From contig QNGA01000006.1 of NCBI GenBank assembly GCA_003298465.1, positions 186,001-250,000 on the forward strand: DNA of 64,000 bases, in the 5' to 3' direction. A program made the translations under genes and the position numbers. The DNA is from a halophilic archaeon. Its GTDB lineage: Archaea; Halobacteriota; Halobacteria; Halobacteriales; Haladaptataceae. Position 1 is the first letter of the stretch. Each line of letters opens with the position of its first letter. Below, one piece after another: positions 1 to 9,944 of the stretch. The notes under the pieces are model-generated. The model was not told the origin of the DNA, did not search any database, and saw only the letters and a program-made list of their open reading frames with translations.

Positions 1-2
1 CC

Positions 3-908
3 GACGGAAAACGTGGTCTTTGGCTCGGCAGCTACAATCAGGTGGCTGCCTTTAGCAGTCTCGCTGGCACTATCTTTGGCGGGCTCCTCCTCTACACCTA
101 CGGCTTTCAAACCACCTACACCGTCCTCATCGCTGTCACCACGCTCGCCACGCTTTCCGTCTATCGGTATCTCCGAGACAATCCCGGTCAGCAAACAGAA
201 GCCACAGACTCATCCGGCCTCGACACGCTCAAAACACTCCTGAAACGCCCAGCCATTCGTGGGCTTGTGTCGTTCCGCTTCGGATTTAGCATCGCTAAGA
301 TGGCCGTCATCATCTTCCTGCCAATCTATGCGAAAACCCAATTTGGCATCAATCCACTAGCTATCGGCGGAATTCTCGCCGGCGGGAAACTCACGAAATC
401 CGTTCTCCAAGGCCGCATGGGAACCCTTGTTGATCAAGCAGAGCACCGTTACAAGTTTGTGTTCGCAGGTGCGGCTGTCTACGCGATCGGGATTATCTTC
501 ATCCCGTTAGCCGGGTCTGCTACCCAAATCCTTTCGCCTGTCTCCCTGTCGGCAGCCGGGAAAACGATGGTGCTCCCACCTGCGTTCTTCGGGCTGTTCG
601 CTGCCTATAGCATCCTTGGAGTCGGTGACAGCATTCGGCTGCCTGCCAGCATGACGCTGTTCGTCGAAGAGGGAGAACGACTTGACGCAGTTGCCGGAAG
701 TTTCTCGCTCCGGTCAATCTCGTGGAAGATTGGGCAACTGATTGGGCCGGTGGCAGTCGGGGCGATCTGGGATGCAACTTCGGCGCTGGTTGCATTTTGG
801 GTGGCTGCGGGCTGTGCTGGCGCTGCTGCGGTGGCGTTTGTGGCGATGGCAATTCGAGCGACGAGACAAGAACAGTCAGAATTGACAGCTGTCCAGCCTG
901 CAGATTGA
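3..908 (+). CDS. MFS transporter, C-terminal part (5' end outside window)
   Basis: This is the distal part of a major facilitator superfamily permease of the cytoplasmic membrane. The reading frame is open from base 3, so the true start lies upstream of the window; the GTG at 42 is internal. About seven hydrophobic segments alternate with short loops, and a charged loop near residues 50-70 probably separates the two six-helix halves. The protein ends in a short polar tail. The substrate cannot be told from the sequence; drug or metabolite export is typical for such permeases. The family call is fairly safe, the function open. Confidence 0.75.
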   Translation, partial: DGKRGLWLGSYNQVAAFSSLAGTIFGGLLLYTYGFQTTYTVLIAVTTLATLSVYRYLRDNPGQQTEATDSSGLDTLKTLLKRPAIRGLVSFRFGFSIAKMAVIIFLPIYAKTQFGINPLAIGGILAGGKLTKSVLQGRMGTLVDQAEHRYKFVFAGAAVYAIGIIFIPLAGSATQILSPVSLSAAGKTMVLPPAFFGLFAAYSILGVGDSIRLPASMTLFVEEGERLDAVAGSFSLRSISWKIGQLIGPVAVGAIWDATSALVAFWVAAGCAGAAAVAFVAMAIRATRQEQSELTAVQPAD

Positions 909-984
909 GCCCGTTCGTTAACAGTAGTCACTAGGTGAAAGATGAGACTATGGCCGCATCTGCACTCTCTGGACAGCGACGGGG

Positions 985-1360
985 GCGCTATTGCATAATT
1001 TAAGAATAGCAACATCAATCGCCTTGTATAGAGGAATGGAAGGAGGTGGCGATGCGGTGAGCGCAGACGGAGGGGTAGGTGCTTGGACTCCCGCATCTAC
1101 ATATGAGCGCCTTCGCCGATGTGAGTCACCACACACCGACAAGGCTGCCCGATGCAATTCATCCAAGGCAGAGGATGGTATTAGACCCCTAGTGTCGTTT
1201 CGTGAACGGTTTCAACAGTTGTCGCCAGCTTAGAGAGCAGTTGCATGCTGTAACCTGCCGCCATTTATTGGGTTTACTCGCGACTACTTGTTAGTAGTCG
1301 ATACTAATGTCACCGACAACGTGCACTCGTGCTTGGTCAAGTAGGGCCGCCTGTAGGAAT
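985..1360. repeat. Repeat block A, copy 1
   Basis: This stretch matches positions 15550-15935 in the same orientation, with long shared runs such as GATGTGAGTCACCAC and TCGTTTCGTGAACGGTTTCA interrupted by substitutions. Weak reading frames inside both copies look alike only because the DNA is duplicated. It has no transposase and no clear terminal inverted repeats. It may be the remnant of a mobile element or part of a larger segmental duplication. Confidence 0.7.
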
Positions 1361-1500
1361 GCGATGTAGAGTGTGTGGCCATCAGCGTTCAGATCAGCGT
1401 CGTCGAACGGCCGACGATTTGCAATCTCCGCCAGATCGTCGGTCGATCGGATAAACGTGGTGACGTCCCGATCCAGGGCCTCGTGCGTTTTGTCCCTTCC
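1291..1500 (-). pseudogene. DUF1697-like fragment
   Basis: About 65 codons read on the minus strand just downstream of the ABC permease. They include DVTTFIRSTDDLAEIANRRP, which resembles the middle of DUF1697 proteins (a vvvR-type strand, then an 'E..ivaaNPF' helix). The frame is open through to the permease, in a different frame from it, but there is no start codon of its own and no upstream half. Its 3' end runs into repeat block A. It is a truncated remnant, not a working gene. Confidence 0.5.
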
Positions 1501-1502
1501 GA

Positions 1503-2342
1503 TCACCGCTCCTGTCGGTACTTCCGTATCGACAGCGGCGCGAACACGGCGACGAGTACGGCGGAGGTAGCGAGCACCCATATCACGTCCACGAACGCCA
1601 CGCCACCGTGCATGAGACCGCGAGTGGCGTTGGCGAGGTGCGTGACGGGATTTACGCCCACCACGGTCTGAAGCCATGCCGGCATCGTCGCCGGGTTGAC
1701 GAAGATGTTGGACACGAATGTGAGCGGGAACAGCAGCATGAAGCTCATCGTCATGACAGACTCGGGCTTTTCGACGGACAGCCCCACGAGGATCCAGATC
1801 CAAGAGAGGGCAAAGGCGAAGACGAGCACGAGCGCCAGCGCGAGGAGCACCCCCACGACCCCGGCTCCCGGCCGGAAGCCGAGGACGACGCCGAGACCGA
1901 TGACCATGAGCGCGGCAATGGAATAGCGCAGGATGTCGCCAAGGAGCGCGCCGACGATGGGCGCGGGCTGCCAGATCGGGAGCGACTGGAACCGGTCGAA
2001 CAGGCCGTTGTCGATGTCCGTGTTGAGGCCGAAGCCCGTGTAGACGGTGATGAAAACAATGGACTGGACGAGGATGCCCGGCAGGAGGAACTGGATGTAC
2101 TCGCGCGGCGAGCCCGCGAGAGCACCGCCGAACAGGAACGTGAACATCAGCGTGAACATGACCGGGAACGCCGTGACGTCGAATAGCTGGAACGGCACGT
2201 GCTTGATCTTCAGGAGCGCCCGCCATCCGAGAGTGATCGAGGCGGAGACCGAACCAGCGCGTGGGGGGCGCTCGGCCTGTGAGAGGACGTCACTCAGGTC
2301 CTCCTCCACGACGAGCGGCGGCTCCGTGGTCTCGGTGCTCAT
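1503..2342 (-). CDS. ABC-2 type exporter permease (DrrB-like)
   Basis: This 279-residue membrane subunit belongs to a DrrAB-type ABC exporter. A soluble N-terminal 45 residues is followed by six hydrophobic segments. The ABC-2 family pattern '[20 protein letters not shown]' lies before the last helix. Its ATG overlaps the stop of the ATPase gene in an ATGA arrangement, so the two are translationally coupled and should form one complex. Drug or lipid export is the usual role; the substrate is unknown. A second, unrelated copy of the same gene pair lies at 59.3-61.2 kb. Confidence 0.88.
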   Translation of the reverse strand: MSTETTEPPLVVEEDLSDVLSQAERPPRAGSVSASITLGWRALLKIKHVPFQLFDVTAFPVMFTLMFTFLFGGALAGSPREYIQFLLPGILVQSIVFITVYTGFGLNTDIDNGLFDRFQSLPIWQPAPIVGALLGDILRYSIAALMVIGLGVVLGFRPGAGVVGVLLALALVLVFAFALSWIWILVGLSVEKPESVMTMSFMLLFPLTFVSNIFVNPATMPAWLQTVVGVNPVTHLANATRGLMHGGVAFVDVIWVLATSAVLVAVFAPLSIRKYRQER

Positions 2343-3301
2343 GCTATCACCTCCTCGGCCTGGTTCTCCGCAGGTTTGCCCGTCAGTGCCAGAAACACCT
2401 CGTCTAAACTTGCCTGTCCGAGCGAGAACTCGGCGATGCGAACACCGGCATCCGCGAGCGCCGAGAACGCCGCCGCCGCGTTTTCGTCATCCGTGATGCT
2501 GGCAGAGAGCGTATCACGGTCGGCTCCGTTGAGAATCTCTACGCCGAGGAAATCTCCGAGGATGGTCTCGGCCTCCGCACGCCGTCCCGGGTCGTGCAGG
2601 CGGACTTGGAGCGTGCTCGCACCTACTTCGGCCTTCAGCTCGCCGCTCGTGCCCTCGGCGATGACCCGCCCGTCGTCGATCACGGCCAGGCGGTCCGCCA
2701 GACGGTCCGCCTCGTCCAGATACTGTGTGGTGAGGAGCACGGTCGTTCCCTCGGCAGCGATGGCACGGATGATAGCCCAAACCTGGTTCCGGCTACGCGG
2801 GTCAAGACCTGTTGTCGGTTCGTCCAGAAAGAGTACCTCGGGCGTGACAACCAGGCTCGCGGCGACGTCGAGGCGACGCTTCATGCCGCCGGAGTACGTC
2901 CGCACCTGTCGTCTGGCCGCCTCGGCGAGGCCGAAGGAGTCGAGCAGCTCGTCGGCGCGTTCACCAGCATTGCGCCATGAGAACCCAAGCAGGCGCCCGA
3001 CAAGGACGAGGTTCTCGCGGCCAGTTAGTTCCTCATCGATGGAGGCGTACTGGCCAGTGAGGCTCACCTTCTTGCGAACCGCAGCTGCATCCTGCACAAC
3101 GTCGTGTCCGAGGACGGTCGCGGTGCCCGCATCTGGGCGGAGTAGCGTCGTGAGCATCCGTATCATCGTCGTCTTCCCGGCGCCATTGGGACCGAGGAGA
3201 CCGAACACGGTCCCTCGGGGGATCTGGAGGTCGATGCCGTCCACGGCGAGTGTGTCACCAAAGGACTTGCGCAAGCCGTTGGTCTCGATTGCGAGTGTCA
3301 T
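2339..3301 (-). CDS. ABC exporter ATPase (DrrA-like)
   Basis: This 320-residue ATP-binding subunit drives the adjacent permease. Walker A (GPNGAGKT) is at residues 37-44, the signature YSGGMKRR near 138, and Walker [13 protein letters not shown] near 160. The C-terminal 90 residues are the DrrA-type extension. The frame stays open upstream to 3631, but the ATG at 3301 is preferred: the family N-terminus begins there, and this ATG overlaps the stop codon of the small upstream gene (ATGA). Transcription probably starts from the TATA box near 3600. Confidence 0.9.
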   Translation of the reverse strand: MTLAIETNGLRKSFGDTLAVDGIDLQIPRGTVFGLLGPNGAGKTTMIRMLTTLLRPDAGTATVLGHDVVQDAAAVRKKVSLTGQYASIDEELTGRENLVLVGRLLGFSWRNAGERADELLDSFGLAEAARRQVRTYSGGMKRRLDVAASLVVTPEVLFLDEPTTGLDPRSRNQVWAIIRAIAAEGTTVLLTTQYLDEADRLADRLAVIDDGRVIAEGTSGELKAEVGASTLQVRLHDPGRRAEAETILGDFLGVEILNGADRDTLSASITDDENAAAAFSALADAGVRIAEFSLGQASLDEVFLALTGKPAENQAEEVIA

Positions 3302-3540
3302 TTCGTCGATCTCCCCAATGTTGTATCGAATATGCGGTCCCAGCGATTCATCGGAGCGGTCAGCGCCGTTTCGACCAATCGCACGTGGTTCCGAAAGTAC
3401 CGTGTCGTCTCTCCGTTCTCTGCGAGCCATTTTAGCGCTGTGTCCCTGGTTTCGGAGAACGCATGTCGTACCGGGGCAGTGAATTTCACTCGTGGTTCTG
3501 GGACGATAATTGCCTCTCTCGACCTGTTTGTGTGAGTCAT
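3298..3540 (-). CDS. Small hypothetical protein heading the ABC exporter operon
   Basis: An 80-residue basic protein that I do not recognise. Two facts support it. Its TGA stop overlaps the ATG of the ABC ATPase (ATGA), as expected in a coupled operon. Its ATG also lies about 55 bases downstream of a good TATA box. The middle reads [20 protein letters not shown], a predicted helix. There is no signal peptide or membrane segment. It could be a regulatory or accessory peptide of the exporter, or a fortuitous frame. Confidence 0.5.
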   Translation of the reverse strand: MTHTNRSREAIIVPEPRVKFTAPVRHAFSETRDTALKWLAENGETTRYFRNHVRLVETALTAPMNRWDRIFDTTLGRSTK

Positions 3541-3594
3541 GGGATGTGCTCCGACCGGAGGTCAATCCTCCACTACAGCATAGGCTCTCAACAA

Positions 3595-3604
3595 AGATAT
3601 AAGA
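3595..3604 (-). promoter_or_regulatory. TATA box of the ABC exporter operon
   Basis: On the minus strand CTTATATCTTT lies about 55 bases before the ATG at 3540, in an otherwise non-coding stretch. It fits a haloarchaeal TATA box and would start transcription near 3570, serving all three genes down to 1503. Confidence 0.5.
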
Positions 3605-3783
3605 GCGCCTAGTGGAGTGTAAGTGAATCATTTAGTCAGTGTCACAGATAGGAAATGAACTACTCCAACCTACCGCGCTCGGGATACTCACCCTCGCTTC
3701 GTGAGGCGAGAGCGTCCTCGTTCACCGAGAAGACGTGCCGATTCGTCGGGAATCCACAGCGGTTTCAATCTCCGCCCCTTCCA

Positions 3784-4056
3784 TTATTCGGCGCGCTCCA
3801 GATATGGCTCGTATTCGGCCGTCCCCTCGCCGACAGTCGAGTTTGAAGTGAGAGATGTGATCGTTCTCGACGAGATTGTGGAAATCGAGTTCTTCGCACA
3901 TTCATCCAGGAGATCCATCAGCTCGTCTTCCATCTCCTGCGAGGGGCAAGCCGTCATGAGAACCACGCTCAAGAAGATGTTCATGCCCGTTTCGGGATCG
4001 AACTCAATGGACTTGGCTGAGTCATCGCTATCGGCGGCGTTGCAGTCGGCGGTCAT
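3784..4056 (-). CDS. Hypothetical protein, possibly a remnant
   Basis: A 90-residue acidic frame rich in Ser and Thr, with no family I recognise. The frame is open further upstream, where VADQRTLTENIDEMTADCNA closely resembles a stretch read at 15930-16000 next to the recombinase remnant. This piece of coding sequence therefore occurs twice in the window. It may be the 3' part of a longer broken gene. It has no clear promoter of its own. Confidence 0.3.
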   Translation of the reverse strand: MTADCNAADSDDSAKSIEFDPETGMNIFLSVVLMTACPSQEMEDELMDLLDECAKNSISTISSRTITSLTSNSTVGEGTAEYEPYLERAE

Positions 4057-4127
4057 CTCGTCGATGTTTTCGGTAAGCGTGCGCTGGTCGGCGACGTCGG
4101 GACGCGTCTGCTGCCCGTCGAACTATC

Positions 4128-4529
4128 CTCGATTCCATGACGTCGGGGCAGTGTCCGTGGTGTGTTGGAACGGTGACCGTGGAACTCCATGACGGCGACG
4201 GGTCGCTGCCCTCGCTTCACGACACCCGTGATCTCGACATCTACGCCGTCTACCACTGTATGGATCGCACCGGCTTTCAGTACATGCCGGTTTCACAGGT
4301 GTTACTCTACTATCCCGCCACCATCGCATTCTACCACGATCACGGGCGGGACCTGACCGCCGTTCCGAAGTGGGAACTCGGATGGGCTGTGACCGACGAA
4401 ACGACGGCGATCCTCGACCGCGATCCGTGGTCATTTTCGATTCGGATACCGCTCGACGACGCGGCACTCATCGTCGAATTCGATGCCGAGCTCAACGTCG
4501 TGGACACACGCCGTGAATCACTCGAATAA
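4128..4529 (+). pseudogene. C-terminal fragment of a haloarchaeal HTH regulator (DUF7351-like)
   Basis: About 130 codons match the effector half of haloarchaeal ArsR-like winged-helix regulators: a CPWC motif near the start, a YHC element, the hydrophobic 'YYPATIAFYHDHG' segment, and a closing 'DRDPWSFSIRIPLDD' strand pair. The DNA-binding half that should come first is missing. The sequence before 4128 belongs to unrelated remnants. The ATG at 4137 lies inside the domain. A truncated gene is the best reading; an independent small ligand-binding protein is less likely. Confidence 0.55.
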
Positions 4530-4590
4530 TCGTTTGATACAGGGCGTATTCGACGAAATTTCACCAATCAATTTAACGGAGTGGAGTCCC

Positions 4591-5262
4591 ATGGTACGAA
4601 ATACGGTAGTAATGGTCCTCGATCCTTTTACCATCCTCTTCGTTGTACTTGCGGTCGGAGTGGGGCTCGCGTTCACCTACTTCGGCTACTCCTTTGTGAC
4701 GCAACTCACTTCGCTCGTCGGCGGTCTCGGCGGTGCCCTATTCGGTAGTTTCGTCGCTCGAACCCTCGCACCCTCGTTCGGCGTCGCACCCCCGAACCTG
4801 CTCCTCGTGTCGTTGCTTGGCGCTCTGATCGGCGGCCTTATCGGCAGTCGGGTGGCCCACTCGACGCAGCGGGTAGCCATCGTCGGCATGTCCGTTCTGG
4901 CCACCGCGGAGGTCGTCTACTCCGGCGGTGACCTGGGGACGTTGTCCATCCCGACGCTCGACGGTGCAGTCGGGCCAGTCGTTGGGTCGATACTCGCCGC
5001 CGGCGTCGTCGGCATCCTCGTCTGGAAGTTCTACATTCTGTTTTTGGTCGTCGTGACGAGCCTCCTCGGCGCGACGATACTCCAACGACTCGCCATCCAC
5101 TGGAGCGACGTCTTGCCGGTGTTCCACGCTGACGTGTGGATGACGATCGGAACGAATCATCTGCTCTGGCTTCTCATCGTCGGGTCGGGCATTCTGATCC
5201 AGTACCGACGCCACCGCCAGGTGAAATCGTACGCCAGCTTGCGCCGTCTGTCTCCCATCTGA
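4591..5262 (+). CDS. Multi-pass membrane protein of unknown function
   Basis: A 223-residue protein with about seven hydrophobic segments, many rich in Gly, Ala and Val (for example GGLGGALFGSF and GALIGGLIGSRV), and a short basic C-terminus. The glycine-zipper-like packing recalls TM proteins of unknown function (DUF4203-like), but this is only a resemblance. The ATG at 4591 is chosen because earlier codons overlap the preceding fragment; the ATG at 4612 is also possible. No neighbour suggests a job. Confidence 0.65.
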   Translation: MVRNTVVMVLDPFTILFVVLAVGVGLAFTYFGYSFVTQLTSLVGGLGGALFGSFVARTLAPSFGVAPPNLLLVSLLGALIGGLIGSRVAHSTQRVAIVGMSVLATAEVVYSGGDLGTLSIPTLDGAVGPVVGSILAAGVVGILVWKFYILFLVVVTSLLGATILQRLAIHWSDVLPVFHADVWMTIGTNHLLWLLIVGSGILIQYRRHRQVKSYASLRRLSPI

Positions 5263-5470
5263 TTGCGCTGATTCGCTTTCGATCCCGAACGGTTTTCGCC
5301 GTCGATCGGTATGTTCGTTCCCTGTCGGACAACACGATTAGCGTTATAGCTCAATCCCAGATTGGTGGTAGCACCACCGCTGGAGGTGGTCGTGGTGCTG
5401 TAGCTTTGTCAGCGGCGAGCAGGAGCGAAACGAGGGGGGCGAGTTCGTCCAAGAGCGCAACTCCGAGGAC

Positions 5471-5641
5471 GTGTTGGAGGTCATGGAACCGCTTGGATCC
5501 TACATAACGAGCGAGGTTGCAGATGCACTTGATTGGCCGCGTCAGTCAGCGTTCAATGTCTTAGACGACCTCGCTGACGAGGGTATGATTCGTAAGAAGA
5601 AGCCTGAGGCTCGCCGTGTTATCTGGATTCACGAGGAATAA
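5471..5641 (+). CDS. Small winged-helix DNA-binding protein, start uncertain
   Basis: A short protein reading LEVMEPLGSYITSEVADALD and then a recognition-helix-like WPRQSAFNVLDDLADEGMI, ending in a basic wing. It fits the small haloarchaeal winged-helix family that controls neighbouring genes. Coding-like sequence continues upstream in frame to about 5410 (SGEQERNEGGEF), but no ATG, GTG or TTG precedes it. So either the GTG at 5471 is used or the original start codon has been lost. Confidence 0.5.
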   Translation: MLEVMEPLGSYITSEVADALDWPRQSAFNVLDDLADEGMIRKKKPEARRVIWIHEE

Positions 5642-5834
5642 CTGTCGCTCTAGGGAAGTTGATAGCAAAGGTGGGGCCGCGATTGCGTCCCCGCCCTCAA
5701 CTCAAACCAGCTAAACATACGTCGACAGGCCATATAACACTAATTTCTATCAGATGTAAACGACCAGTATAGAGGCCGTCCAGATGCACGTCGAACTGCC
5801 GCTTCATTGCTTATCCTTTGAGAGAACTCTCGAA

Positions 5835-6425
5835 GGGTTAGTACAGACCGTAGACCTATCACGAGCGGTTGAATAGAGGTTCTTCGTTGTGCATCTCTAA
5901 CCATACGTATGGCTTTGACTGCAACGAAGAGAACATCAGTGGCAGGCGTAACCCGATGGCTGCACGGGCTGTGGGAGTATTACCGTGGGTACACTCATAC
6001 CGCAATCCATGCAGCGTCAGCGGCGGCACTCACTGCATTTGGGCTGCTCATCTTTGTCGATCACCTCTTCGTGGTGCTAGCACTTGCCTCGTACATCTGT
6101 CCGCCGATCATCCTCTATAGCCTTGGCGCTGAGAACGGGAAAACACCGGCTTCACCGGATGAGAGCCCTGCCCACGCCGATTCGAAAACGCGTTTAGACA
6201 GTGTTTCAGACACTGATTCCGATAGTGACGACGTTGACAGTGACTCCGATAGCGACGATGGTGACAGCGATTCAGATGGTGCCGATGCTGACGCAGACGC
6301 CGACGGCGCGGATGCCGACGCCGATGCTGATGGATAACTCCCGCTGCTCTTCGTTCTCTCACCGACGGCACGGTCGCCGATCCAATCGATGGCGGACTGT
6401 GGTCGGACGAGCTCGACACTAATAC
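5835..6425. repeat. Repeat block B, copy 1
   Basis: This block, including the gene at 5909-6337 with about 70 bases before it and 85 after, is duplicated at 18145-18730. The match covers the leader, the whole gene and the downstream GATCCAATCGA region. Both copies sit roughly 3-4 kb or less from a copy of repeat A, in the same order and orientation, which suggests one old segmental duplication. Confidence 0.8.
5909..6337 (+). CDS. Small membrane protein with Asp-rich SD/AD repeat tail (copy 1)
   Basis: A 142-residue protein in two parts. Residues 1-85 hold a basic amphipathic start (TRWLHGLWEYYRGYTHTAIH) and two hydrophobic segments. Residues 95-142 are an extremely acidic tail of D-S and D-A dipeptides. 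It is about 85% identical to the protein at 18215. The first part could anchor it in the membrane and the tail could bind cations or simply tolerate high salt. The family is unknown to me. The tail is built of DNA repeats (GACGCAGACGCCGAC type) and probably changes length by slippage. Confidence 0.65.
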   Translation: MALTATKRTSVAGVTRWLHGLWEYYRGYTHTAIHAASAAALTAFGLLIFVDHLFVVLALASYICPPIILYSLGAENGKTPASPDESPAHADSKTRLDSVSDTDSDSDDVDSDSDSDDGDSDSDGADADADADGADADADADG

Positions 6426-6751
6426 GGCACGTGTGAGAACGACACCGCGTCGGCAAAACTACAAACCCGCTTCACGAGTGCTTGCCAGATGGGCACGATC
6501 AAAAACACGGGTGAGGAGTTCGAACGCTACGACGAGTACCAGCAGCCACGACCCAGGAAGACTGGGAGTAACGGTGTGAGCTACAGAAACAGCAGATGTA
6601 TAATTGGCTCTCCCGGTGGAAAGAGGAATCTGCTATATGCTGCTGGGTTAGTATAATATCCTAACCTCTGTTGACATCCGTACTCGCGCTATAATCAGTT
6701 TGAGCAATAGCAACGAGAGAGCATGTCAAAATCAAGCTTCACTTCGGCCGT

Positions 6752-7264
6752 CTATTTTACTGCGACGGCGAGAGGGACGCTCTTAATGTCGAGCACGTGT
6801 TGGTTTCCAATGATTTTGTCTTTGATTCGGTCCATTCGGTCGGCCATCGTCTCATACAGCTGTTTGTCTTCTCGTGTTGCGTCGTCGCGTTCTGCACGGA
6901 CCCTTGCGTAGTGGAGACGGTTCGAGTGGAAAACGTCTTAGTAGTCGCAACGCTCGTCACTGTCCCGCCCTATGGTATGGTAGTTTTTCAGATCCAGCCA
7001 GACATCCGCAAGTGGTGGTGGTGAGAGTCGTTTCAGATGGGTTGGAAGTCGTCGGCCATGCGTTCGGTCGCTGCTACCGGGGATGTCATCTGTTTTCTCG
7101 ACGATCCAGTCCATTCCATCCTCCGGCTGATAGTGCATGTGCTGGCCGTCGTCACAACTCCGGACCGCTAGTACACCTTCGTCGCAAACATGCTCCCAGA
7201 GCAGTGAGAGCACCGATACAGAGAGGGAAGAATAACCGGCTATTTTAATATATTTGGGCGACAA
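6752..7264 (-). pseudogene. Hypothetical gene with an internal stop codon
   Basis: Two coding-like stretches share one minus-strand frame, separated only by a TAA at 6938-6940. The first (7264-6941) contains WEHVCDEGVLAVRSCDDG, a zinc-ribbon-like pair of cysteines. The second (6937-6755) reads RVRAERDDATREDKQLYETM and ends at a TAG at 6752. Downstream coding character without a usable start suggests a nonsense mutation in a gene of about 170 codons. The first ATG overlaps the start region of the divergent nuclease gene, so the real start may be internal. I do not recognise the family. Confidence 0.4.
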
Positions 7265-7284
7265 TGAATTTTTATCAGTAATTA

Positions 7285-8558
7285 TGAGTAGCAGTCAAGA
7301 GAGAAAATGGAGGCAGTATCTTCCGTATCTCCCCTGGATATTCGGTGTCTTGTTTATTCTCAGTGGTCTCGCGTTTATCTTTGAGCCCGAAGGGAGCATT
7401 TTCCGATCGCTTCTCGCTGGAATCGTCATGATAGCTGTTGGGGTGTTTGCAATTCCTCCGGGACGGCGGAGGATTAGTACCGCGGTCGGCAAAGAGTTCT
7501 CTCCTATTGCGGTCATCGTCATTCTATTTGTTGGTGTTCTTGCAGCTGGAGCAATTATCCCACCGACTGAGCAACCAGCAACACAGCCGGCGAACGCAAA
7601 CAACCAGACACACGACAACCTATCCAAGACGGCTGCCAAAGGAACGACAGCAGCTGGAAGTACATCAACAGAAGCAGCCGCCAATACATCACAAACCTCT
7701 GCACAAATAGTTACATCAATAGACAGACCAGCGACAACGACGACTCACGTCCAGACAACCACTACAGCCCCAGTCACGACTATATCAACAACGACAACCA
7801 CAACACGGACACCAACTCCAACTTCGACACCAACGCCGACATCGACAACATCCGAGCCGACGACGCAGCCTGCTCGTGGGCCAGAGAGTGGTACTGAATG
7901 GTCTGTCACAGTTACTCGAGTGATCGATGGAGATACGATGGAAGTGCGGTTCCCGAACGGTGAAATCGATACGGTCCGTCTCCTTGGAGTCGACACGCCG
8001 GAGACCTCTTTGAGTCGAGTTACACCTGACGAGTTCGAGGGCATCCCCGAAACACCGGCAGGCCGGGATCATCTGTTCAATTGGGGCGAGCGGGCTAGTC
8101 AGTTTGCAACCGACGAACTCGATGGCAGAACAGTTCGGATTGGGACGGATCCAGACGCCGACCGACGCGGAAGCTTCGGTCGACTCTTAGTCTACATCTA
8201 TGTTGATGGCGAGAACTTCAACAAGCGGCTGCTGACTGACGGGTATGCCCGACTGTATGAAAGTTCGTTCTCGAAGCGGAACACCTTTGAGGATGCTGAA
8301 GCGCAAGCACAGCAAGACAATGTCGGGCTATGGGACTTCGAGCAACCCACGTCAACACCCATACCGACAACTGAAACACCGGAGACATCCTCCGATGGAG
8401 ATGGCGGAGTAGACGTACCGCCGCCACCATCGGACGGCGATTACGACTGTAGTAGCTTCGATACCCAAGAACAAGCACAAGCCGTGCTCGATAGTACGCC
8501 GGGTGATCCTCACCGGCTTGATGGCGACGATGACGGCATCGCCTGTGAGTCACTCTAA
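7285..8558 (+). CDS. Membrane-anchored staphylococcal-type nuclease with Excalibur domain
   Basis: A 424-residue exported endonuclease. Residues 1-95 contain three hydrophobic segments, then a linker of about 110 residues rich in Thr, Ser and Pro, likely glycosylated and outside the cell. The SNase fold follows: VIDGDTMEV, then [10 protein letters not shown] with the catalytic Arg, Asp and Glu, and a later GSFGRLL with the second Arg. A second Thr/Pro linker leads to a C-terminal Excalibur calcium-binding motif ([10 protein letters not shown]). The ATG at 7285 is chosen over 7254 because TTTTAATATAT at 7243-7253 gives leaderless spacing. It probably degrades DNA or RNA at the cell surface. 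Confidence 0.85.
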
Positions 8559-8627
8559 GCGGTAGCCCCTTCCTCAAACCCAGCAGCAATACTCCCAGTA
8601 TGATTCAGCGAATGAGACCGGAGTCGA

Positions 8628-9425
8628 TTACGAAAACTGGTTCTCACTAGAGAGTGCCGATGGAGTCTGGATCGTTAGGTCGTATGATTGTGGGGTTCCC
8701 TGGAGTTTGACTCGGATGAGGAGAACAGCAAGATCGTCGCCTGTCTCATCGGCGATTCGAGCCATTTGCTGTCGCTGGTGGCGTTCGAAACCCGTTGATC
8801 CATGCTTGATTTCGGCGAGATAGCGTTTGAGTACCGGCCCACTGTCGTCCTTAGACGGCGATGACGTTCGCCGGTGGACGATGAACTCACAATCTGGCAT
8901 CCACCGTCCGTCACTGCCATTGAGTCCGGAGTGGCTGATGCTCTCCGGTGAGGCATTCACCGCAACCTGAAAGTCCTCAGGTTCGAGGCTGAGATCCTTA
9001 GCGGCGTATGAGACGATTGGGGGTGGGTTCCAGCTATACGCGCTGAATAGGGTTTCTGCGAGGGCGCCAACCTGCTGGGCTCGCATGTTGAATGTCCAGC
9101 CGTCTTCTGGTGGACCACGTTCGGCTGGTTCCAGTTCTGGGTCTCGAACCTTCACGAGATACCGGTCGACATCTGTCGAGCCGTTCGGAGCGGGCTGTTG
9201 GAATCGGAGTCCAGAACAGTCAGTGTCGTCGAGAAGTTCCTGTTCTGCCGTGGTTCGCGATTCGTACACATGAATTTCGCCAAATTCATCGCGAAGCGTC
9301 GCGATTTCGGTTGAGGCCGCACAAGCGGACGCCTTGAGTGCAACTCGAAATAGTCCGGACGTCTCTTCCCTCGGGTTACTACCTGATTCATATGGCGTCC
9401 CCGGCCATTGCTCCTGCCACGTCAA
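8628..9425 (-). CDS. Hypothetical protein with a possible PD-(D/E)XK nuclease core
   Basis: A 265-residue protein starting at TTG 9425, directly after an in-frame stop. The C-terminal half reads DCEFIVHRR, then YLAEIKHGSTGFERHQRQQM, then a hydrophobic strand DLAVLLIRVKL. A spaced Asp and an E-x-K motif fit a PD-(D/E)XK nuclease core, though this is a motif-level guess. It has no signal peptide. It lies tail-to-tail with the secreted nuclease gene. Other uses of such a fold (for example a DNA-repair or defence accessory) cannot be excluded. Confidence 0.6.
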   Translation of the reverse strand: MTWQEQWPGTPYESGSNPREETSGLFRVALKASACAASTEIATLRDEFGEIHVYESRTTAEQELLDDTDCSGLRFQQPAPNGSTDVDRYLVKVRDPELEPAERGPPEDGWTFNMRAQQVGALAETLFSAYSWNPPPIVSYAAKDLSLEPEDFQVAVNASPESISHSGLNGSDGRWMPDCEFIVHRRTSSPSKDDSGPVLKRYLAEIKHGSTGFERHQRQQMARIADETGDDLAVLLIRVKLQGTPQSYDLTIQTPSALSSENQFS

Positions 9426-9529
9426 AGCTCAGCTATTTTCGGCGGTCGCTTTTATCTAGCGAATCGCTCATTAGGAAAGACTTCTTCCCCGATTTCGATC
9501 CCGAACACGTCGAACAGGGCCGTTACTGC

Positions 9530-9885
9530 CAGGCGTGGACGAGTTCGTGCCGCACGGTCTTGCTGAATTGCGTCCAGCCGAATTCTTGGTAGGCGTCCCA
9601 GGTGAGCCGGATTGTGACCGACTCGGCACCTGGGTTATATTCGGTGACGCCAGCCTGTCGCTGGTTCGCTTGGAGACCTCCCAGTCGATCGGGTCAACGG
9701 GAAACTCAGGGAAGTGCTCGGCAGTGACGTCGGCCGCAAGTGTTTGCGCTCGGTTGAGCAGGCTGCCCGCGTTTTTGGCGCGCCAACGGTAGTTGTGGAT
9801 AGTTCGATCAGGAATGGAGAATGAAGTCGCTGGTTCAGCGGCGATTCCGGTATAGCCGTACTCGATGAAATATCGGTCTTAGGCT
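9530..9885 (-). pseudogene. SprT-like metalloprotease remnant
   Basis: The minus strand reads a helical N-terminal piece (DRTIHNYRWRAKNAGSLLNR) and an SprT-like stretch (VDPIDWEVSKR), then after a frameshift near 9660 ESVTIRLTWDAYQEF and KTVRHELVHAWQ. The HELVH zinc motif is intact but is followed at once by TAA near 9530. Haloarchaeal SprT-like proteins continue after this motif with further zinc ligands. One frameshift and one stop make it non-functional. Confidence 0.6.
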
Positions 9886-9944
9886 GTTTGTTCCCTCGGT
9901 TCTTTTTCGAACGATATTTGTATGTTGGCGTGTATCATGGGGAT

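Noticed and set aside
948..1166. Minus-strand frame conserved in both repeat A copies (GDSHRRRR...ALTASPPPSI)
   Set aside because: The similarity follows from duplicated DNA; there is no start context or promoter, and the product is low-complexity.
1608..2186. Long plus-strand frame of 192 residues, very rich in Glu, Asp, Arg and His
   Set aside because: It is antisense to the ABC permease. GC-rich haloarchaeal genes give such charged antisense frames; it has no promoter or family.
6938..6940. TAA as a recoding site
   Set aside because: TAA is not used for selenocysteine or pyrrolysine, and the first half overlaps the start of the nuclease gene. A nonsense mutation is simpler.
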